Assembly: GCA_937928555.1 (NCBI GenBank)
Contig: CALFWR010000010.1
Location: forward strand, 1-51,882
DNA: 51,882 nucleotides
Source: an uncultured Pirellulaceae bacterium
Lineage (GTDB): Bacteria > Planctomycetota > Planctomycetia > Pirellulales > Pirellulaceae
Direction: 5' to 3'
The notes under the pieces were generated by a model. That model saw nothing but the letters and a program-made list of their open reading frames with translations, did not search any database and was not told the DNA's origin. How positions within the stretch are numbered: the stretch's first letter is position 1; each line of letters opens with the position of its first letter. The position numbers were made by a program, and so were the translations under genes. Of this stretch, positions 7,946 through 16,937 are shown one piece after another.

Positions 7946-9247
7946 CTAGCTCTGTAGCATCCGTTGAAGCTCTTCGACCGACGTCACACCCTGGGCAATC
8001 ACGACCGACGCCTCCTGGGTCAGGCTGATGTGCTGGTTCTTCTTTGCCAAAGCGGTCAACGCCGCAAGGTTTGGCGATTTGATCGCCGCCGCTCGCAACG
8101 GTTCGGTCATCTTCAACAACTCAAAGATACCCGTGCGGCCCTTGTACCCGATTCCGCTACAGTTCGAACAGGGCTCGATCTCGTTCTGGTTCTCGTCAAG
8201 CATTCCCGGTTTGAAGATAAACGGCCGATAAAGCCGTTCAATCCTGCCCTGGGGCAGACCCAGCTTTTGCAGCAATTGCGGGTGCGGCACATATTCAATT
8301 CGGCATTTGGTACAAAGTTTCCGCACCAACCGCATGCAGAGGACACCCGAAAGCTGATCAAGAAACTTTTTCGGTTGCGGCAACCCGAGGGCAATCATAC
8401 GCAGCAGTGCGTCAATCGCGTTCTTTCCCGGATTGCGAAAGTACATCGGTATGTCGTGCTTGATCGAAACGTCACACAGACTCTCAAGCAGTTTGCCGTC
8501 GGGCAAGTCGGGAAACGCCAGCACATCGGGCTCGCGAAGAATCAACTGCGGCAGCGGCGTCAGGGCTGTTTCCTGTTTGGAACTGTCGAACGTAATTGAC
8601 CCGATATTGATCACTTCGGGTTCGACTTTTTTGACCTCCTCGATCACAAAGAAGTCCTTCACCAGACGGTCGCAGGAATCCAGTGCCCCGCGCCACGCCG
8701 AGGTATAACCTTCCCCGGGAACCGCCGACACCAAAAACCATCCGGACGAATCCATCTTCATCAAATCGACCAACTGCGGCACCATGCTTTTTCGCATGCC
8801 GAGGTCTTCGACTGTTTCCAGCGGTGGTCTTTTGTAGTCCAGGTACAGCCCAACGCGTTCGCCGGTGGGTATTCCCTGGGAAACGATTTTGAATTTCTGC
8901 TTCTGGCGGACGTACTCGGTCTCGAACTTGCCCTTTTGCTTGCTGCGGCGATCCCGATAGTCCGTCCCTGCGAGTTGCTTGAGAACGGCCAACATGTAGT
9001 CGCCGGTCTGACGATCCATCGGCACCCCGGGATGCCAAAGCCCATCAACGCGAAAACGAATGTTAACCTGCTGCGGCGTAAAATCGAGAACCGTCAGGTC
9101 AGCATCCTTGTGAATGGCTTCAGCGACGATCACCGTCGCGGGCGCAAAGCCCGGCGATCCGCTGACCATTTCAACGTTCTCTTCACGCTCCTGGTCGGTT
9201 TCGCCAGCGGCGGTAAAGATGACAGGTTCTGCCTTTGTGTAGTCCAT
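7946..9247 (-). CDS. Degenerate GspE/PilB-like secretion ATPase (no Walker A lysine), copy 2
   Basis: 433 aa with the layout of type II secretion/type IV pilus ATPases. Present are the VNIRFRVDGLW strand, the LKQLAGTDYRDRRSKQKGKF block (normally LAGLDIAERRxPQDGR), the RLVRKLC block and the zinc-binding cysteines C312, C315, C360 and C363 (CTKC...CSNC). The family end KGRTGIFELL is also there. The ATPase motifs are lost: the P-loop position at 174-183 reads SAVPGEGYTS instead of GPTGSGKTTT, the Walker B block reads EPDVLAFPDLPD instead of DPDVIMVGEIRD, and the LHTN histidine box is absent. It probably cannot hydrolyse ATP and may be a structural subunit. The upstream paralog ends TAG directly before this ATG, which suggests coupled translation. 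Confidence 0.9.
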   Translation of the reverse strand: MDYTKAEPVIFTAAGETDQEREENVEMVSGSPGFAPATVIVAEAIHKDADLTVLDFTPQQVNIRFRVDGLWHPGVPMDRQTGDYMLAVLKQLAGTDYRDRRSKQKGKFETEYVRQKQKFKIVSQGIPTGERVGLYLDYKRPPLETVEDLGMRKSMVPQLVDLMKMDSSGWFLVSAVPGEGYTSAWRGALDSCDRLVKDFFVIEEVKKVEPEVINIGSITFDSSKQETALTPLPQLILREPDVLAFPDLPDGKLLESLCDVSIKHDIPMYFRNPGKNAIDALLRMIALGLPQPKKFLDQLSGVLCMRLVRKLCTKCRIEYVPHPQLLQKLGLPQGRIERLYRPFIFKPGMLDENQNEIEPCSNCSGIGYKGRTGIFELLKMTEPLRAAAIKSPNLAALTALAKKNQHISLTQEASVVIAQGVTSVEELQRMLQS

Positions 9248-11038
9248 CTATTTTTTCGCCGGTGGCTGATTCTGTTTGAGTGCTTGCTGGGCTTCCTGAA
9301 GCGAAATGACTCCCAGCAGGACCAGCTTCCATGCCGATGCCGACATGGCGATTTTCGCGCCCGACTTGCGGGCCGCGGCATCGACTGCGGCCGCTTTGGG
9401 TGACTCTTTCAATGTCTTGCGGACTTGGTCGTTTACGGTCAACATCTCGTAAATCGCAATTCGACCAATGTGACCCAGCCCCCCACAGGTTTGACAGGTT
9501 GGAAATTCAATCTCGCGACCGTTCTCGTCAACACGCTGTTCGGGTGGAGGCAACCGCCACGCCTGGTAAATGGTCTGCTGCTTTCGTGGGTCGCCACCAA
9601 GCTGTTGGATCAGTTGCGGTTGGACGCGAATCTCCTGTCGGCAATGAGGACAGAGCCGTCGGGCGAGTCGCTGGCAAGTCACATAACGGACCGTGTCGAC
9701 AAACTGAACCCGGTCCTTGGAATTGGCCATCACTCTCAGCAGTGCTTCAACGGCCGCGTGTGCCGACGTCTGCAACCAGACACTGATTTCCTGGCGTTGG
9801 ATGGCTTCGGTGATCTGGTCGGTCACCTCAGGCGATCCGATGTGCGGAACAGCGAGGGAGTCCGGTCGCGTCAACAGCGCCGCGGCGAGAACTTTGCCTT
9901 GGTCGCCCTGGGCAGAAGCGTTGTACTTTTTGATGACGATGTTCTCGAGGGCCGTTTCTTCTTCGTTGCCGTCATGAACGAGCCCAATACAATCGCGAGT
10001 CATCCTGTCGGCTGAAAGCAAAAGTCCCTGCCACGACGTCGTCAGCCCCTGCCCCGGAGGCGCTGAAACAATGCAGATTCCCGGCTTGTTGAGCGCTGGA
10101 ATAAATGCCTTTTGGAGACCCGGAAGCATCCCCAGCTTTTTCAGAGAAAGCTTGTCTGCTTCGGCACCGATAAATTTCAGCTGCACCCGCTCGCCACCCT
10201 GCACGCCGACGGACGTGACGTCGATTTCGATTTTGCCAAAGTCCGATTTCGTTTTGAAACGACCGTTTTGCTGGTTGCGACGATCTGCAGGATTGGTGCC
10301 GGCAAGAAATTTCAGGCTTGTCAGGACGCCATCGCCAGTCACGCGATCCATTGGCTCCAATGCATGCCACGATCCATCGACCAGGATTCGCGGCGCGGCG
10401 GCACTTTGCGTGTAGTCGATCAAAAGCGTTTCAGCTCGCTTGGACATGCAGTCGGCCAACAGGTCCTTCATCGGGACATAGCCATCGGCCTGCCGGGCCC
10501 GTATCAGGTTGGCTTGTTTGTCGGTGCTGTCGCTTCCGGCGGCGGTAAAATCGAATTCGACGCCGGTGTCCTGGGCAAGGACGCCCATCTCAAGATCCTC
10601 TTCGCCGGTCAAACGCTGTTTGATGGCGGTGTCTTTCTTCATCCTCGACCGCCTGATAAACCGATAGATGATGAACGGCAATAGAGAAACCGTGACGTAA
10701 ATCGGCCAGCCAACCCAAAAGATCGGAATCGAAATCGCGGCAAAGAAACCCGCCAGGTGCAGACCAACGTTGATCGGGTTCCAAAGTTGCGGAATCTGCC
10801 CGGTCAGCTCGCCAATTTGCACCGCATCGCGGTTCATCCAGTCGGCCAGCTTGACCCACACGAAAAACACTATCGCCACCAAGCCCAGCTTTAATGGCGA
10901 AAGGTAACCGCCAGGCCCGCGCGCTCCAAGCACATCCAGTGACCAGGCGGGCTGTGCCGCGAGCAGCGTCAAACCCGCGGCAATGAGGGCGCTTTGAGCC
11001 GAAATCGCCGATCGAGCACAGAAAAACGGGTGAGCCAT
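9248..11038 (-). CDS. Membrane-anchored degenerate GspE/PilB-like protein, copy 1
   Basis: 596 aa. Unlike canonical GspE it starts with a hydrophobic leader (about 13-33) and two or three further membrane segments (about 48-65, 92-125). The GspE-like part begins near residue 185. The LKFLAGTNPADRRNQQNGRF block (about 242-261) is kept and so are the paired cysteines (CPHC, CQTC). The P-loop position at 325-334 reads SAPPGQGLTT with no lysine, and Walker B reads RPDSLAVPHIGS, so catalysis is unlikely. The C-terminal GHIGRIAIYEMLTVND matches GRxGIYELL of the family. It is the first gene of the operon 11038-7298 and a diverged paralog of the next gene, which it abuts with no gap. Confidence 0.9.
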   Translation of the reverse strand: MAHPFFCARSAISAQSALIAAGLTLLAAQPAWSLDVLGARGPGGYLSPLKLGLVAIVFFVWVKLADWMNRDAVQIGELTGQIPQLWNPINVGLHLAGFFAAISIPIFWVGWPIYVTVSLLPFIIYRFIRRSRMKKDTAIKQRLTGEEDLEMGVLAQDTGVEFDFTAAGSDSTDKQANLIRARQADGYVPMKDLLADCMSKRAETLLIDYTQSAAAPRILVDGSWHALEPMDRVTGDGVLTSLKFLAGTNPADRRNQQNGRFKTKSDFGKIEIDVTSVGVQGGERVQLKFIGAEADKLSLKKLGMLPGLQKAFIPALNKPGICIVSAPPGQGLTTSWQGLLLSADRMTRDCIGLVHDGNEEETALENIVIKKYNASAQGDQGKVLAAALLTRPDSLAVPHIGSPEVTDQITEAIQRQEISVWLQTSAHAAVEALLRVMANSKDRVQFVDTVRYVTCQRLARRLCPHCRQEIRVQPQLIQQLGGDPRKQQTIYQAWRLPPPEQRVDENGREIEFPTCQTCGGLGHIGRIAIYEMLTVNDQVRKTLKESPKAAAVDAAARKSGAKIAMSASAWKLVLLGVISLQEAQQALKQNQPPAKK

Positions 11039-11491
11039 GAAATGTCAGTATTTGGAGGTCTCTTGGAAGGCTCAAATCGCCTACGGCCTGCCCAAAACGG
11101 GCCGTCGCCTCATTGTAGATTGAATTCGATGCATTTTAAGCGGGTTTCTGCCATTTGGCGGCTCATTCGCCGCTTCAACGCGAACCCGGGCCGCGGTGCG
11201 CCTGTGAGCCGCTGGCCGTGAGGCACCGTGAGGCATCCGCTCAGGTTGCTCAGGTTGGCACGCGAAACGCCTGAGCACGCGAAAACATTTAACAATTATT
11301 TGGACGTAGAGCCGATCGCAGGGTTGCTACGGCATTTGTTGGTTGGAAAAACCGAATCGGCACAAACAAACGCAAGGCGCCGCTCACCCGCTCACGGCCA
11401 GCGGCTCAAGTGCGCTCACACCCAAGGCCTCACAGCGCCTTACGGCCAGTGGCTCACTTGTCGAATTCAAGGACTGAAAAAGATCAGATGA
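11039..11491. repeat. Repeat-rich intergenic region with long inverted repeat
   Basis: No gene seen. TGAGCCGCTGGCCGTGAG at 11205-11222 is the exact reverse complement of 11391-11408, 168 bp away. A third, imperfect copy lies at 11437-11458 (TTACGGCCAGTGGCTCACTT). Many GTGAG/CTCAC words nearby suggest a degraded palindromic repeat cluster, upstream of the GspE-like operon. Short frames across it appear to be artefacts of the repeats. Confidence 0.7.
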
Positions 11492-11510
11492 TTTGGCACA
11501 CAATGCCAAA
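11492..11510 (-). terminator. Possible terminator of the PEP-CTERM gene
   Basis: TTTGGCA-CACAA-TGCCAAA, a perfect 7-bp stem, lies 14 bp beyond the stop of the minus-strand gene at 11524. On that strand it is followed by a loosely T-rich stretch ending CTTTTTC. The tract is weak, so this is a candidate only. Confidence 0.35.
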
Positions 11511-11523
11511 CCTAGTATCCGGC

Positions 11524-12318
11524 TTATGCCCGGCGTCGACGGCTGACTGCCAAAACCCCGGCGAACCCAAAAAGGACCATCGCTGATGGTTCAGGAACAG
11601 CCGCTACACGGGTTAAAAGCAGAGTCCCTGCGGCAGAAAATCCACCCGGCTCTGCATCAAAAAACCCGCCAAAGGTCGTCGTCAATTCGTGGGAGAATAC
11701 GGTTCCGTCTTCCAACGTACCGCCCAATAGTTGATTGCGTTGGTCCAATTCGATCGTTTCACCAACGGCCAATGAAATCTCTTGGCCATCGAGCGTAAAG
11801 TTGTCGCCGAAAAAGTTAACGGTCCCGCCGGCAAACAATCGAATCGCAAAAACATCCCCTCCACTAATATTGACCGTTCCGGTAAAAATATCTGGGAATC
11901 GCGTCACTGTGCCACCCGAAATATTTACTTCGGTTGCAGCGTCAAACAGGCCAAAGCTTTCGATCGTGCCGCCGCTGATATTGAATATGGTGTCAGTCAA
12001 TTGAAAGAAGCCACCTACGTCACCCCCGGACAGGTTGACCAGGTTTCCGACATTGGTAAACCCCGACCCCGCACCACCGGTTCCGTTGGCACCCAAGGCG
12101 ACGCTACCGCTGCTGATGTTCAATTCACCGTTGGACAAATCGACATTCGTTTCAATCGTACCGCCAATCACGTTGACGGTCGTTCCGTCATCAATCACTG
12201 TCCCGCTGGTGATCACATCACCAGGCCCGAGATTGATTACGCCCTGAGCCGTCGCGTCGCCGGATAACCCAGCCAACAAAAAACAAGCGGCAAGCAAATT
12301 AAATACGTAGTTCTTCAT
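11524..12318 (-). CDS. PEP-CTERM secreted protein with beta-repeat body
   Basis: 264 aa. Signal peptide MKNYVFNLLAACFLLAGLSGDATAQ. The body is built of short repeats of the form VNISGGTV / FNISGGTI / LNISSGSV (about residues 65-170), as in right-handed beta-helix or autotransporter-like stalks. The C-terminus has the sorting tail VPEPSAMVLFGFAGVLAVSRRRRA: a VPEP motif, one transmembrane helix and an Arg cluster. Such tails are recognised by an exosortase and the protein is expected at the cell surface or in extracellular matrix. No exosortase gene is in this window. No catalytic motif is seen, so a structural or matrix role is the best guess. Confidence 0.9.
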   Translation of the reverse strand: MKNYVFNLLAACFLLAGLSGDATAQGVINLGPGDVITSGTVIDDGTTVNVIGGTIETNVDLSNGELNISSGSVALGANGTGGAGSGFTNVGNLVNLSGGDVGGFFQLTDTIFNISGGTIESFGLFDAATEVNISGGTVTRFPDIFTGTVNISGGDVFAIRLFAGGTVNFFGDNFTLDGQEISLAVGETIELDQRNQLLGGTLEDGTVFSHELTTTFGGFFDAEPGGFSAAGTLLLTRVAAVPEPSAMVLFGFAGVLAVSRRRRA

Positions 12319-12751
12319 GTTGTCGTCCGAGTAGGCCTAGTCGAAGTCAAAAAAGTGTCAGTTCATAAAATACACTGCCATTCAAGAAGCAATCGAAAAA
12401 AGACCACGCTCTACGCGTTTTGCAATGAAAAAGGATCCCGAAAACTCGCATTTTTGATGCATGTGTGTAAGCATTTCAACGATCTTTAACGTCACTGTCA
12501 AAATCGGACAGTACGTGGGCTAGTTTCGTGGTTTTCGGCGGTCAGATTCGCGTGAGTCAGAACAAGCTTGTTGCTTCCAAGCAGCGCGATGTGGTGATCT
12601 TTCGCTGGAAACGAGGCGTTTCGATCCGAACTCGATGCGAACTCGATCGAACGAGTTCCGCAGTTACGCCTGGGGTTGGTTAGCGTATCCAGGATAACCG
12701 AGTCGCGGCGAGAAATTGTCCATTCCAAAGTCGCCCGGTTCCGAGACTTGA
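12319..12751. other. Intergenic region upstream of the PEP-CTERM gene
   Basis: About 430 bp without a convincing gene. A 76-codon minus-strand frame at 12498-12728 has no ribosome binding site, no recognisable motif and atypical composition. The promoter of the gene at 12318 should lie in the part near 12320-12480, but I cannot point to a confident site. Confidence 0.5.
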
Positions 12752-12994
12752 ACCGGAATTATTCACGACAACGGGCGTTGATCGGGTTGAGCCACACAAA
12801 AGCTAACGTGACACCGAGTGCGCCTCGGAAATTTCGGTTCACCTCGCTGATGAAGTGCAGGAAAGCGATTTTACCTGGACCGATACGGCGTTCATTGGCT
12901 GAACTAAAAGTCACGCCCACGCCTCGTGGAATAATCCGGGCTGATACTCATTGGATGAGCTGAAAGTTACGCCCAGGCCTCGTGAATAATCAGG
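12752..12994 (-). mobile_element. MITE family 2, copy with duplicated right end
   Basis: Begins CCGGAATTATTCACGACAACGGGCG and reaches a matching end GCCTCGTGGAATAATCCGGG at 12940. A second, diverged copy of that end (GCCTCGTGAATAATCAGG) follows by 12993. The interior (TTCGGTTCACCTCGCTGATGAA, TTGGCTGAACT) is shared with the copies at 14519 and 30326 but differs from family 1. The left flank TTGAA fits N-T-N-A-N. The ends are related to family 1, so the same transposase may have moved both. Confidence 0.8.
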
Positions 12995-13226
12995 ATTAAA
13001 GCTGCTGGCAAGGCGTTAGGGGATCTGGAAAAACGTGACAGCTCGATCGCCGAACTTCGTTACCCGTACGCACCAATCGCGTCTGCCGTATCCACCGCAA
13101 GACAAAAGATAATGGCCGATTAGTAAAAACTAATCGGCCAAGTTTGTAAGCGTAAATTCTATCTGCGTGTCGGTTGGCCTGGCTGGCCGCTGCGAACACA
13201 CAGACTGTATTTGCGGTGGTCTTAGC
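12995..13226. other. Gene-free stretch with terminator hairpin
   Basis: No gene is seen between the MITE and the protease gene. It holds a strong hairpin (13114-13139, listed separately). Confidence 0.6.
13114..13139 (-). terminator. Strong hairpin downstream of the PEP-CTERM protease gene
   Basis: GGCCGATTAGT-AAAA-ACTAATCGGCC: a perfect 11-bp stem with a 4-nt loop, 88 bp past the stop codon of the minus-strand gene at 13227. The following T-tract is poor (ATTATCTTTTG), so it may act as a terminator or as an mRNA 3' stabiliser. Confidence 0.65.
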
Positions 13227-14405
13227 TTAGGATCTTCTGCGACGCAGTCCGGCGATAGCCGCCACGCCCAGCAGAACCGCCATTGATGTTGGCTCGGGTA
13301 CTGCAACACCGCCATTGAATCGGCTGAAAAACAGTTCGTAGTCTCCCGCCGAACCGGCCGCGAATCCATTAACCTGAATGAAGTACGTACCGTCAGCGGG
13401 AAGCACCAAATCAAAAATCACCGAATCGAATGACTCGATTTCGTCATCGTTAAATGCATTGGTGCCAAAGTAGTCAACAAAGTTACCGCTACTGTCCAGG
13501 ATTGATAACTGCGTATCAAATGAGTTGGCAATGTTCACATTCGACGACGAACTCACCTCAAAATTGAACAGGTCACCGGCTTCGGCTTCGAACTGAAACA
13601 AATCAATATCGCCTGCGGTAATTGATCCGGTAACAGAAAGCGTATCAACGTCGAAAAATGGGCCTACGCCTGCGTTTTGGCCAGCGACGATCGTGTTGGG
13701 TACGAGAAGGTTATCGGGAGTCAATGACTGTGCCGTAGCAAGGGTGTTGTTGGGGGCTGCAGATTCAGCTACCACAGTACCCTGTTCAGCATGAGTCAAC
13801 TTGATGGCCGATCGTTCGCTCAACCAGACGGGCTGGGCGAAACGGGCGACGCTGGCACCGAACGCAGGTGTTGATAGGACATGGTTTCCAAATTCAGTCG
13901 CATTGGTTGGACCCGGGAAGATCGGATTCAAGTTTCCAGCACCGCCCGGCAGTCCCGCAAAAATCCCTGAGCCAATCGGGCCAAAGGAGTCACGGTGACG
14001 CAAGCCCAGCAGGTGACCAAGTTCATGGGCTGCGATATTCCCTGAAATCCCAATGATGTCCGCAGTAGACGTCAGCCCGAGGCCCGCCGCGTTGATGACT
14101 GCATTGTCACTCTGATTGAGGTTGCGAAAGTCAATGCCATCGGCAAGACCACCGGGCGTTCCCGAATTAAAAGTCAATGTCGTAAACGGACCGGTAGTCG
14201 GCGACGTTTGGAAAAAGTTAATGTCGAAATCCTGGTAAATTGTTTCCAGGGTACTCTGCACTTGATTTCGGGAAGCAGCTGAGTAGTTAATATTTGCGTC
14301 TGTACCGGAATCAAAGTCCAGCAGTACGTTTTGCTGGCCCAGCAAGGTTTGCTCCGAAACCAAAGCAACGACAAGCACGAGCAGCAACGAAAGTTTATTT
14401 CTCAT
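13227..14405 (-). CDS. PEP-CTERM-anchored metzincin-type zinc protease with PPC domain
   Basis: 392 aa. Signal peptide at 1-23 (MRNKLSLLLVLVVALVSEQ, cut near LLGQQ). The protease signature HELGHLLGLRH is at residues 127-137, which is the HExxHxxGxxH zinc site of metzincins, with E128 as base. Residues about 245-350 (DIDLFQFEAEAGD ... LPADGTYFIQVNGF ... GDYELFF) fit a bacterial pre-peptidase C-terminal (PPC) domain. The C-terminus is a PEP-CTERM tail (VPEPTSMAVLLGVAAIAGLRRRRS). The start at 14405 gives a normal signal peptide, and an ATG at 14468 would add 21 non-signal-like residues. It probably digests matrix or external protein; the target is unknown. Confidence 0.9.
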   Translation of the reverse strand: MRNKLSLLLVLVVALVSEQTLLGQQNVLLDFDSGTDANINYSAASRNQVQSTLETIYQDFDINFFQTSPTTGPFTTLTFNSGTPGGLADGIDFRNLNQSDNAVINAAGLGLTSTADIIGISGNIAAHELGHLLGLRHRDSFGPIGSGIFAGLPGGAGNLNPIFPGPTNATEFGNHVLSTPAFGASVARFAQPVWLSERSAIKLTHAEQGTVVAESAAPNNTLATAQSLTPDNLLVPNTIVAGQNAGVGPFFDVDTLSVTGSITAGDIDLFQFEAEAGDLFNFEVSSSSNVNIANSFDTQLSILDSSGNFVDYFGTNAFNDDEIESFDSVIFDLVLPADGTYFIQVNGFAAGSAGDYELFFSRFNGGVAVPEPTSMAVLLGVAAIAGLRRRRS

Positions 14406-14518
14406 GGTGTGACAATTTCTCCATCGGTGTGAAAGTGGAAATGCGGAAATCGTGTGGTGGTGATTCAACGTAAGCTGGATGACGTCCTGCCCTATGTTAA
14501 TTCATCATTTGGTATTGA

Positions 14519-14746
14519 ACCGGAATTATTCACGACGACAGGCGTTAATTGCTGTTGACCCGGATTATTCACGACGATGGGCGTCGATTCGCAGCCAGTC
14601 ACGCTGAAACGAACGTCAAAGCGGTACCGCCCCCTAGAATTCGGTTCACCTCGCTGATGAGTTCCAGAATAGCACCTTTTTCGGACTAATACTGTGTTCA
14701 CTTGGCTGAACTGAAAGTCACGCCCACGCCTCGTGAATGATCCGGG
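14519..14746 (-). mobile_element. MITE family 2, copy with doubled left end
   Basis: Two family-2 left ends in a row: CCGGAATTATTCACGACGACAGGCG at 14520 and CCCGGATTATTCACGACGATGGGCG at 14559, followed by the family-2 interior and the end GCCTCGTGAATGATCCGGG at 14746. The doubled end suggests one insertion inside or beside another. Flanks TTGAA (left) and ATAAG (right) both fit N-T-N-A-N but are not identical. Confidence 0.8.
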
Positions 14747-14940
14747 ATAAGGTTTTTGCAGTGAAATTCAGGAGTCAGGAGTCACTTCGGCCCCCTGTTG
14801 CCAATAATCTCGCTGCACGTTGGGACTCATAGTAATCATGAGCGATTCCCTGTTACAGGACCAACAGGGCAAAACACCATAAACTCTAATCTTGTGTCTT
14901 GCCGATTTGAGCGGCATCTGCAGATTAACCGGCAAATCAG
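14747..14940. other. Intergenic stretch between two MITEs
   Basis: About 190 bp with no gene. A loose hairpin (CCCTGTT...AACAGGG, about 14849-14870) is the only structure noticed. Confidence 0.5.
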
Positions 14941-15127
14941 CCCGGATTATTCACGACGACGGGCGTTGATTCGACGTCTTGCCAAACGGAGCAAGGGAAA
15001 ACCTGAATTTCAACAAGAAATGTGAATCATCCGGTACATGAAAACCACAGCGATCGTTTCATCGCATCAGAGTCGCGGATCACTGTCTCAACTGATTCTA
15101 ACGCCCACGCCTCGTGAATAATCCGGG
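14941..15127 (-). mobile_element. MITE family 1, full copy
   Basis: 187-bp copy in the reverse orientation (starts CCCGGATTATTCACGACGACGGGCG). Flanks ATCAG and ATCAC agree at four of five bases and fit the N-T-N-A-N target. It lies about 64 bp beyond the stop of pilT (stop at 15191). Confidence 0.9.
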
Positions 15128-15190
15128 ATCACAACTCGCGTTGATCAACCGATGGCCCCAAGGAGTCCACGGGGCCCGATAGGTGTTTGG

Positions 15191-16393
15191 CTACAGGATA
15201 CCCGGTGCCGAAACGTCGATGCCTTTGAGCTTCATCTTGAGAACTTCTTTGTTCGGAGCGACCTGGAACGCCGTCGGGCGATCAATCAGTTCGTCACGGA
15301 CAAGCTGCTCAAGGCTCATCGTGAAATCCTGCATTCCTTCTTCGGCGAACATCGGGATCGCATCGGCCAACTTGTGGTCTTTCTCTTCAAGGATCAGCTT
15401 GCGGATCGTCGGATTGAAGGACATGATTTCACAGGTCGGAACACGTCCGACTCCGGGTTTGATCGACTTGAGCAGTTTCTGACCGACGATGGCTTTCATG
15501 TTCATCGCCATCGCACCGCGAATCGCGCCGTGCATCTCTTCGGGGAAAAGGTCCAGAATACGACCGATGGTCGAAGGAGCCGTCGAAGCGTGAATCGTGC
15601 CGAATACCAAGTGACCGGTTTCAGCAGCGTGAATCGCCGTCATGAACGTCTCTTCGTCACGAAGCTCACCGACGAGGATGATATCGGGGTCTTCACGAAC
15701 CGCATGCTTCATGCCCACGCCAAAGTCCACCACATCGACACCGACTTCGCGCTGATTGATCAGGCACTTGTTGTCGGCGTAAACGAATTCGATCGGATCT
15801 TCGAGGGTGAGAATGTGTTTCGCGTAGATCCCGTTGATGTAGTTCAGCATCGAGGCGATCGTGGTACTTTTACCAGAGCCCGTCACTCCGGCCAGCAGGA
15901 TCATGCCTTGCTCAAAGTGACAAAGCGATTCGATTGACGGTGGCAGGTAGAGGCCCTGGAAGTCGGGAATGAAGTTGTTCACACGACGGGCAACGAGTCC
16001 AATCTTACCAAGCTGTTGCAGCATGTTGACACGAAAACGCCAGTCAACGCCATCGACTTCGACGGTGTAAGCAAAGTCAGCACCGCCTTCCTCTTCGAAG
16101 ATTTTGCGGTGACGATCGCCCATCATCGGGAACAGCAGCCGTGCCATTTCCTCAATTTCGATCGGGTCCCGCTTGAGTGGTTTGAGTGTACCGTTGACGC
16201 GGATGATCGGTGCCTTGCCGACCTTCATGTGAAGGTCACTGCCCTGCGATTTGACCAGGGCGCGGAAGTACTTGTCGACTTCGTTTTCCTGGCGGACCTG
16301 GGTAAATCGCTTGACCATCGCTTCGATGGTTGCGTCCCCCGAAACACCTTTGATCTTGCCGTTTTGCGAATCTTTGGACTTGTCTTTTTTCAT
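15191..16393 (-). CDS. pilT: PilT-type twitching motility ATPase
   Basis: 400 aa, a little longer than usual PilT. All motifs are intact: Walker A GVTGSGKST at about 169-177, the Asp box (TLEDPIEFVY), Walker B DPDIILVGELRD at about 235-246 with its catalytic glutamate, and the His box GHLVFGTIHAST. The N-terminal GSDLHMKVGKAPIIRVNGTL (about 51-70) is the PilT PAS-like entry strand. PilT hydrolyses ATP to disassemble and retract type IV pili at the inner membrane base. The intact motifs contrast with the two degenerate GspE-like proteins at 7946 and 9248. No pilus structural genes adjoin it here, so it seems to be a stand-alone gene. Confidence 0.95.
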   Translation of the reverse strand: MKKDKSKDSQNGKIKGVSGDATIEAMVKRFTQVRQENEVDKYFRALVKSQGSDLHMKVGKAPIIRVNGTLKPLKRDPIEIEEMARLLFPMMGDRHRKIFEEEGGADFAYTVEVDGVDWRFRVNMLQQLGKIGLVARRVNNFIPDFQGLYLPPSIESLCHFEQGMILLAGVTGSGKSTTIASMLNYINGIYAKHILTLEDPIEFVYADNKCLINQREVGVDVVDFGVGMKHAVREDPDIILVGELRDEETFMTAIHAAETGHLVFGTIHASTAPSTIGRILDLFPEEMHGAIRGAMAMNMKAIVGQKLLKSIKPGVGRVPTCEIMSFNPTIRKLILEEKDHKLADAIPMFAEEGMQDFTMSLEQLVRDELIDRPTAFQVAPNKEVLKMKLKGIDVSAPGIL

Positions 16394-16617
16394 CTATCTC
16401 TCTGACCGATGGCCAGACCTCTGGCGGGTGTTTCAAGTGACCTACATTGCGGAAGTGTGAGCCGAAACGCGAAGAATACACCGTTAGAGCTACTCTAAGT
16501 CCCACCATCGCTCCGGTCAACCAAGCCGTCTTTTGGCAGCAAAAATGGTGTCCGCGGAAACCGGCCGTAGCAATAATTCGGCTTACAAGTTCCGGATTCA
16601 ACGGGCAAGTAACGTAG

Positions 16618-16635
16618 GGCCGGTTCCCACCGGCC
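16618..16635. repeat. REP-like palindrome GGCCGGTTCCCACCGGCC
   Basis: Perfect 7-bp stem with a TCCC loop; family member of the tandem arrays at 18665 and 31633. Inverted relative to the copy at 16722. Confidence 0.85.
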
Positions 16636-16721
16636 ATGTTCCGCATCGTCTCTCGAAAAACAAATTTTCAACCTTACCCTTATCCCGCACTCAAACCCGC
16701 TCACAAAAAGAACCAAACGAT

Positions 16722-16739
16722 GGCCGGTGGGAACCGGCC
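16722..16739. repeat. REP-like palindrome (inverted copy)
   Basis: GGCCGGTGGGAACCGGCC: the same hairpin as at 16618 in the opposite orientation, about 87 bp away. Confidence 0.85.
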
Positions 16740-16937
16740 CTACTCAACCGTGTTGTGCAAATCGACATCCACCATCCGCTGCACATCGTGAACCCGAGGC
16801 CTGACAAGTCCGCCGCCAGAGGCCCTTAGCCGATCCGCGTTTTCTGGCTATGATTTCGGGGCCGCCGCAAATCCTGTGGTGATCGCGATGTTCCCCGTTT
16901 CGGCCAACTGGCCAACCTTAAAGAATCTTTTGTTGTC

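Larger units (their letters stand above)
16394..16937. other. Intergenic region with two REP palindromes
   Basis: 544 bp between divergent pilT and prfB with no credible gene. It holds two inverted copies of the GGCCGGTTCCCACCGGCC hairpin (listed separately), and promoters for both genes are expected here. Confidence 0.6.

Noticed and set aside
12498..12728. A 76-codon minus-strand gene
   Set aside because: No ribosome binding site or recognisable family, and composition is unlike the neighbours.
14798..15025. A 75-codon frame between the protease gene and pilT
   Set aside because: Its 3' part is MITE sequence and no conserved motif is seen.
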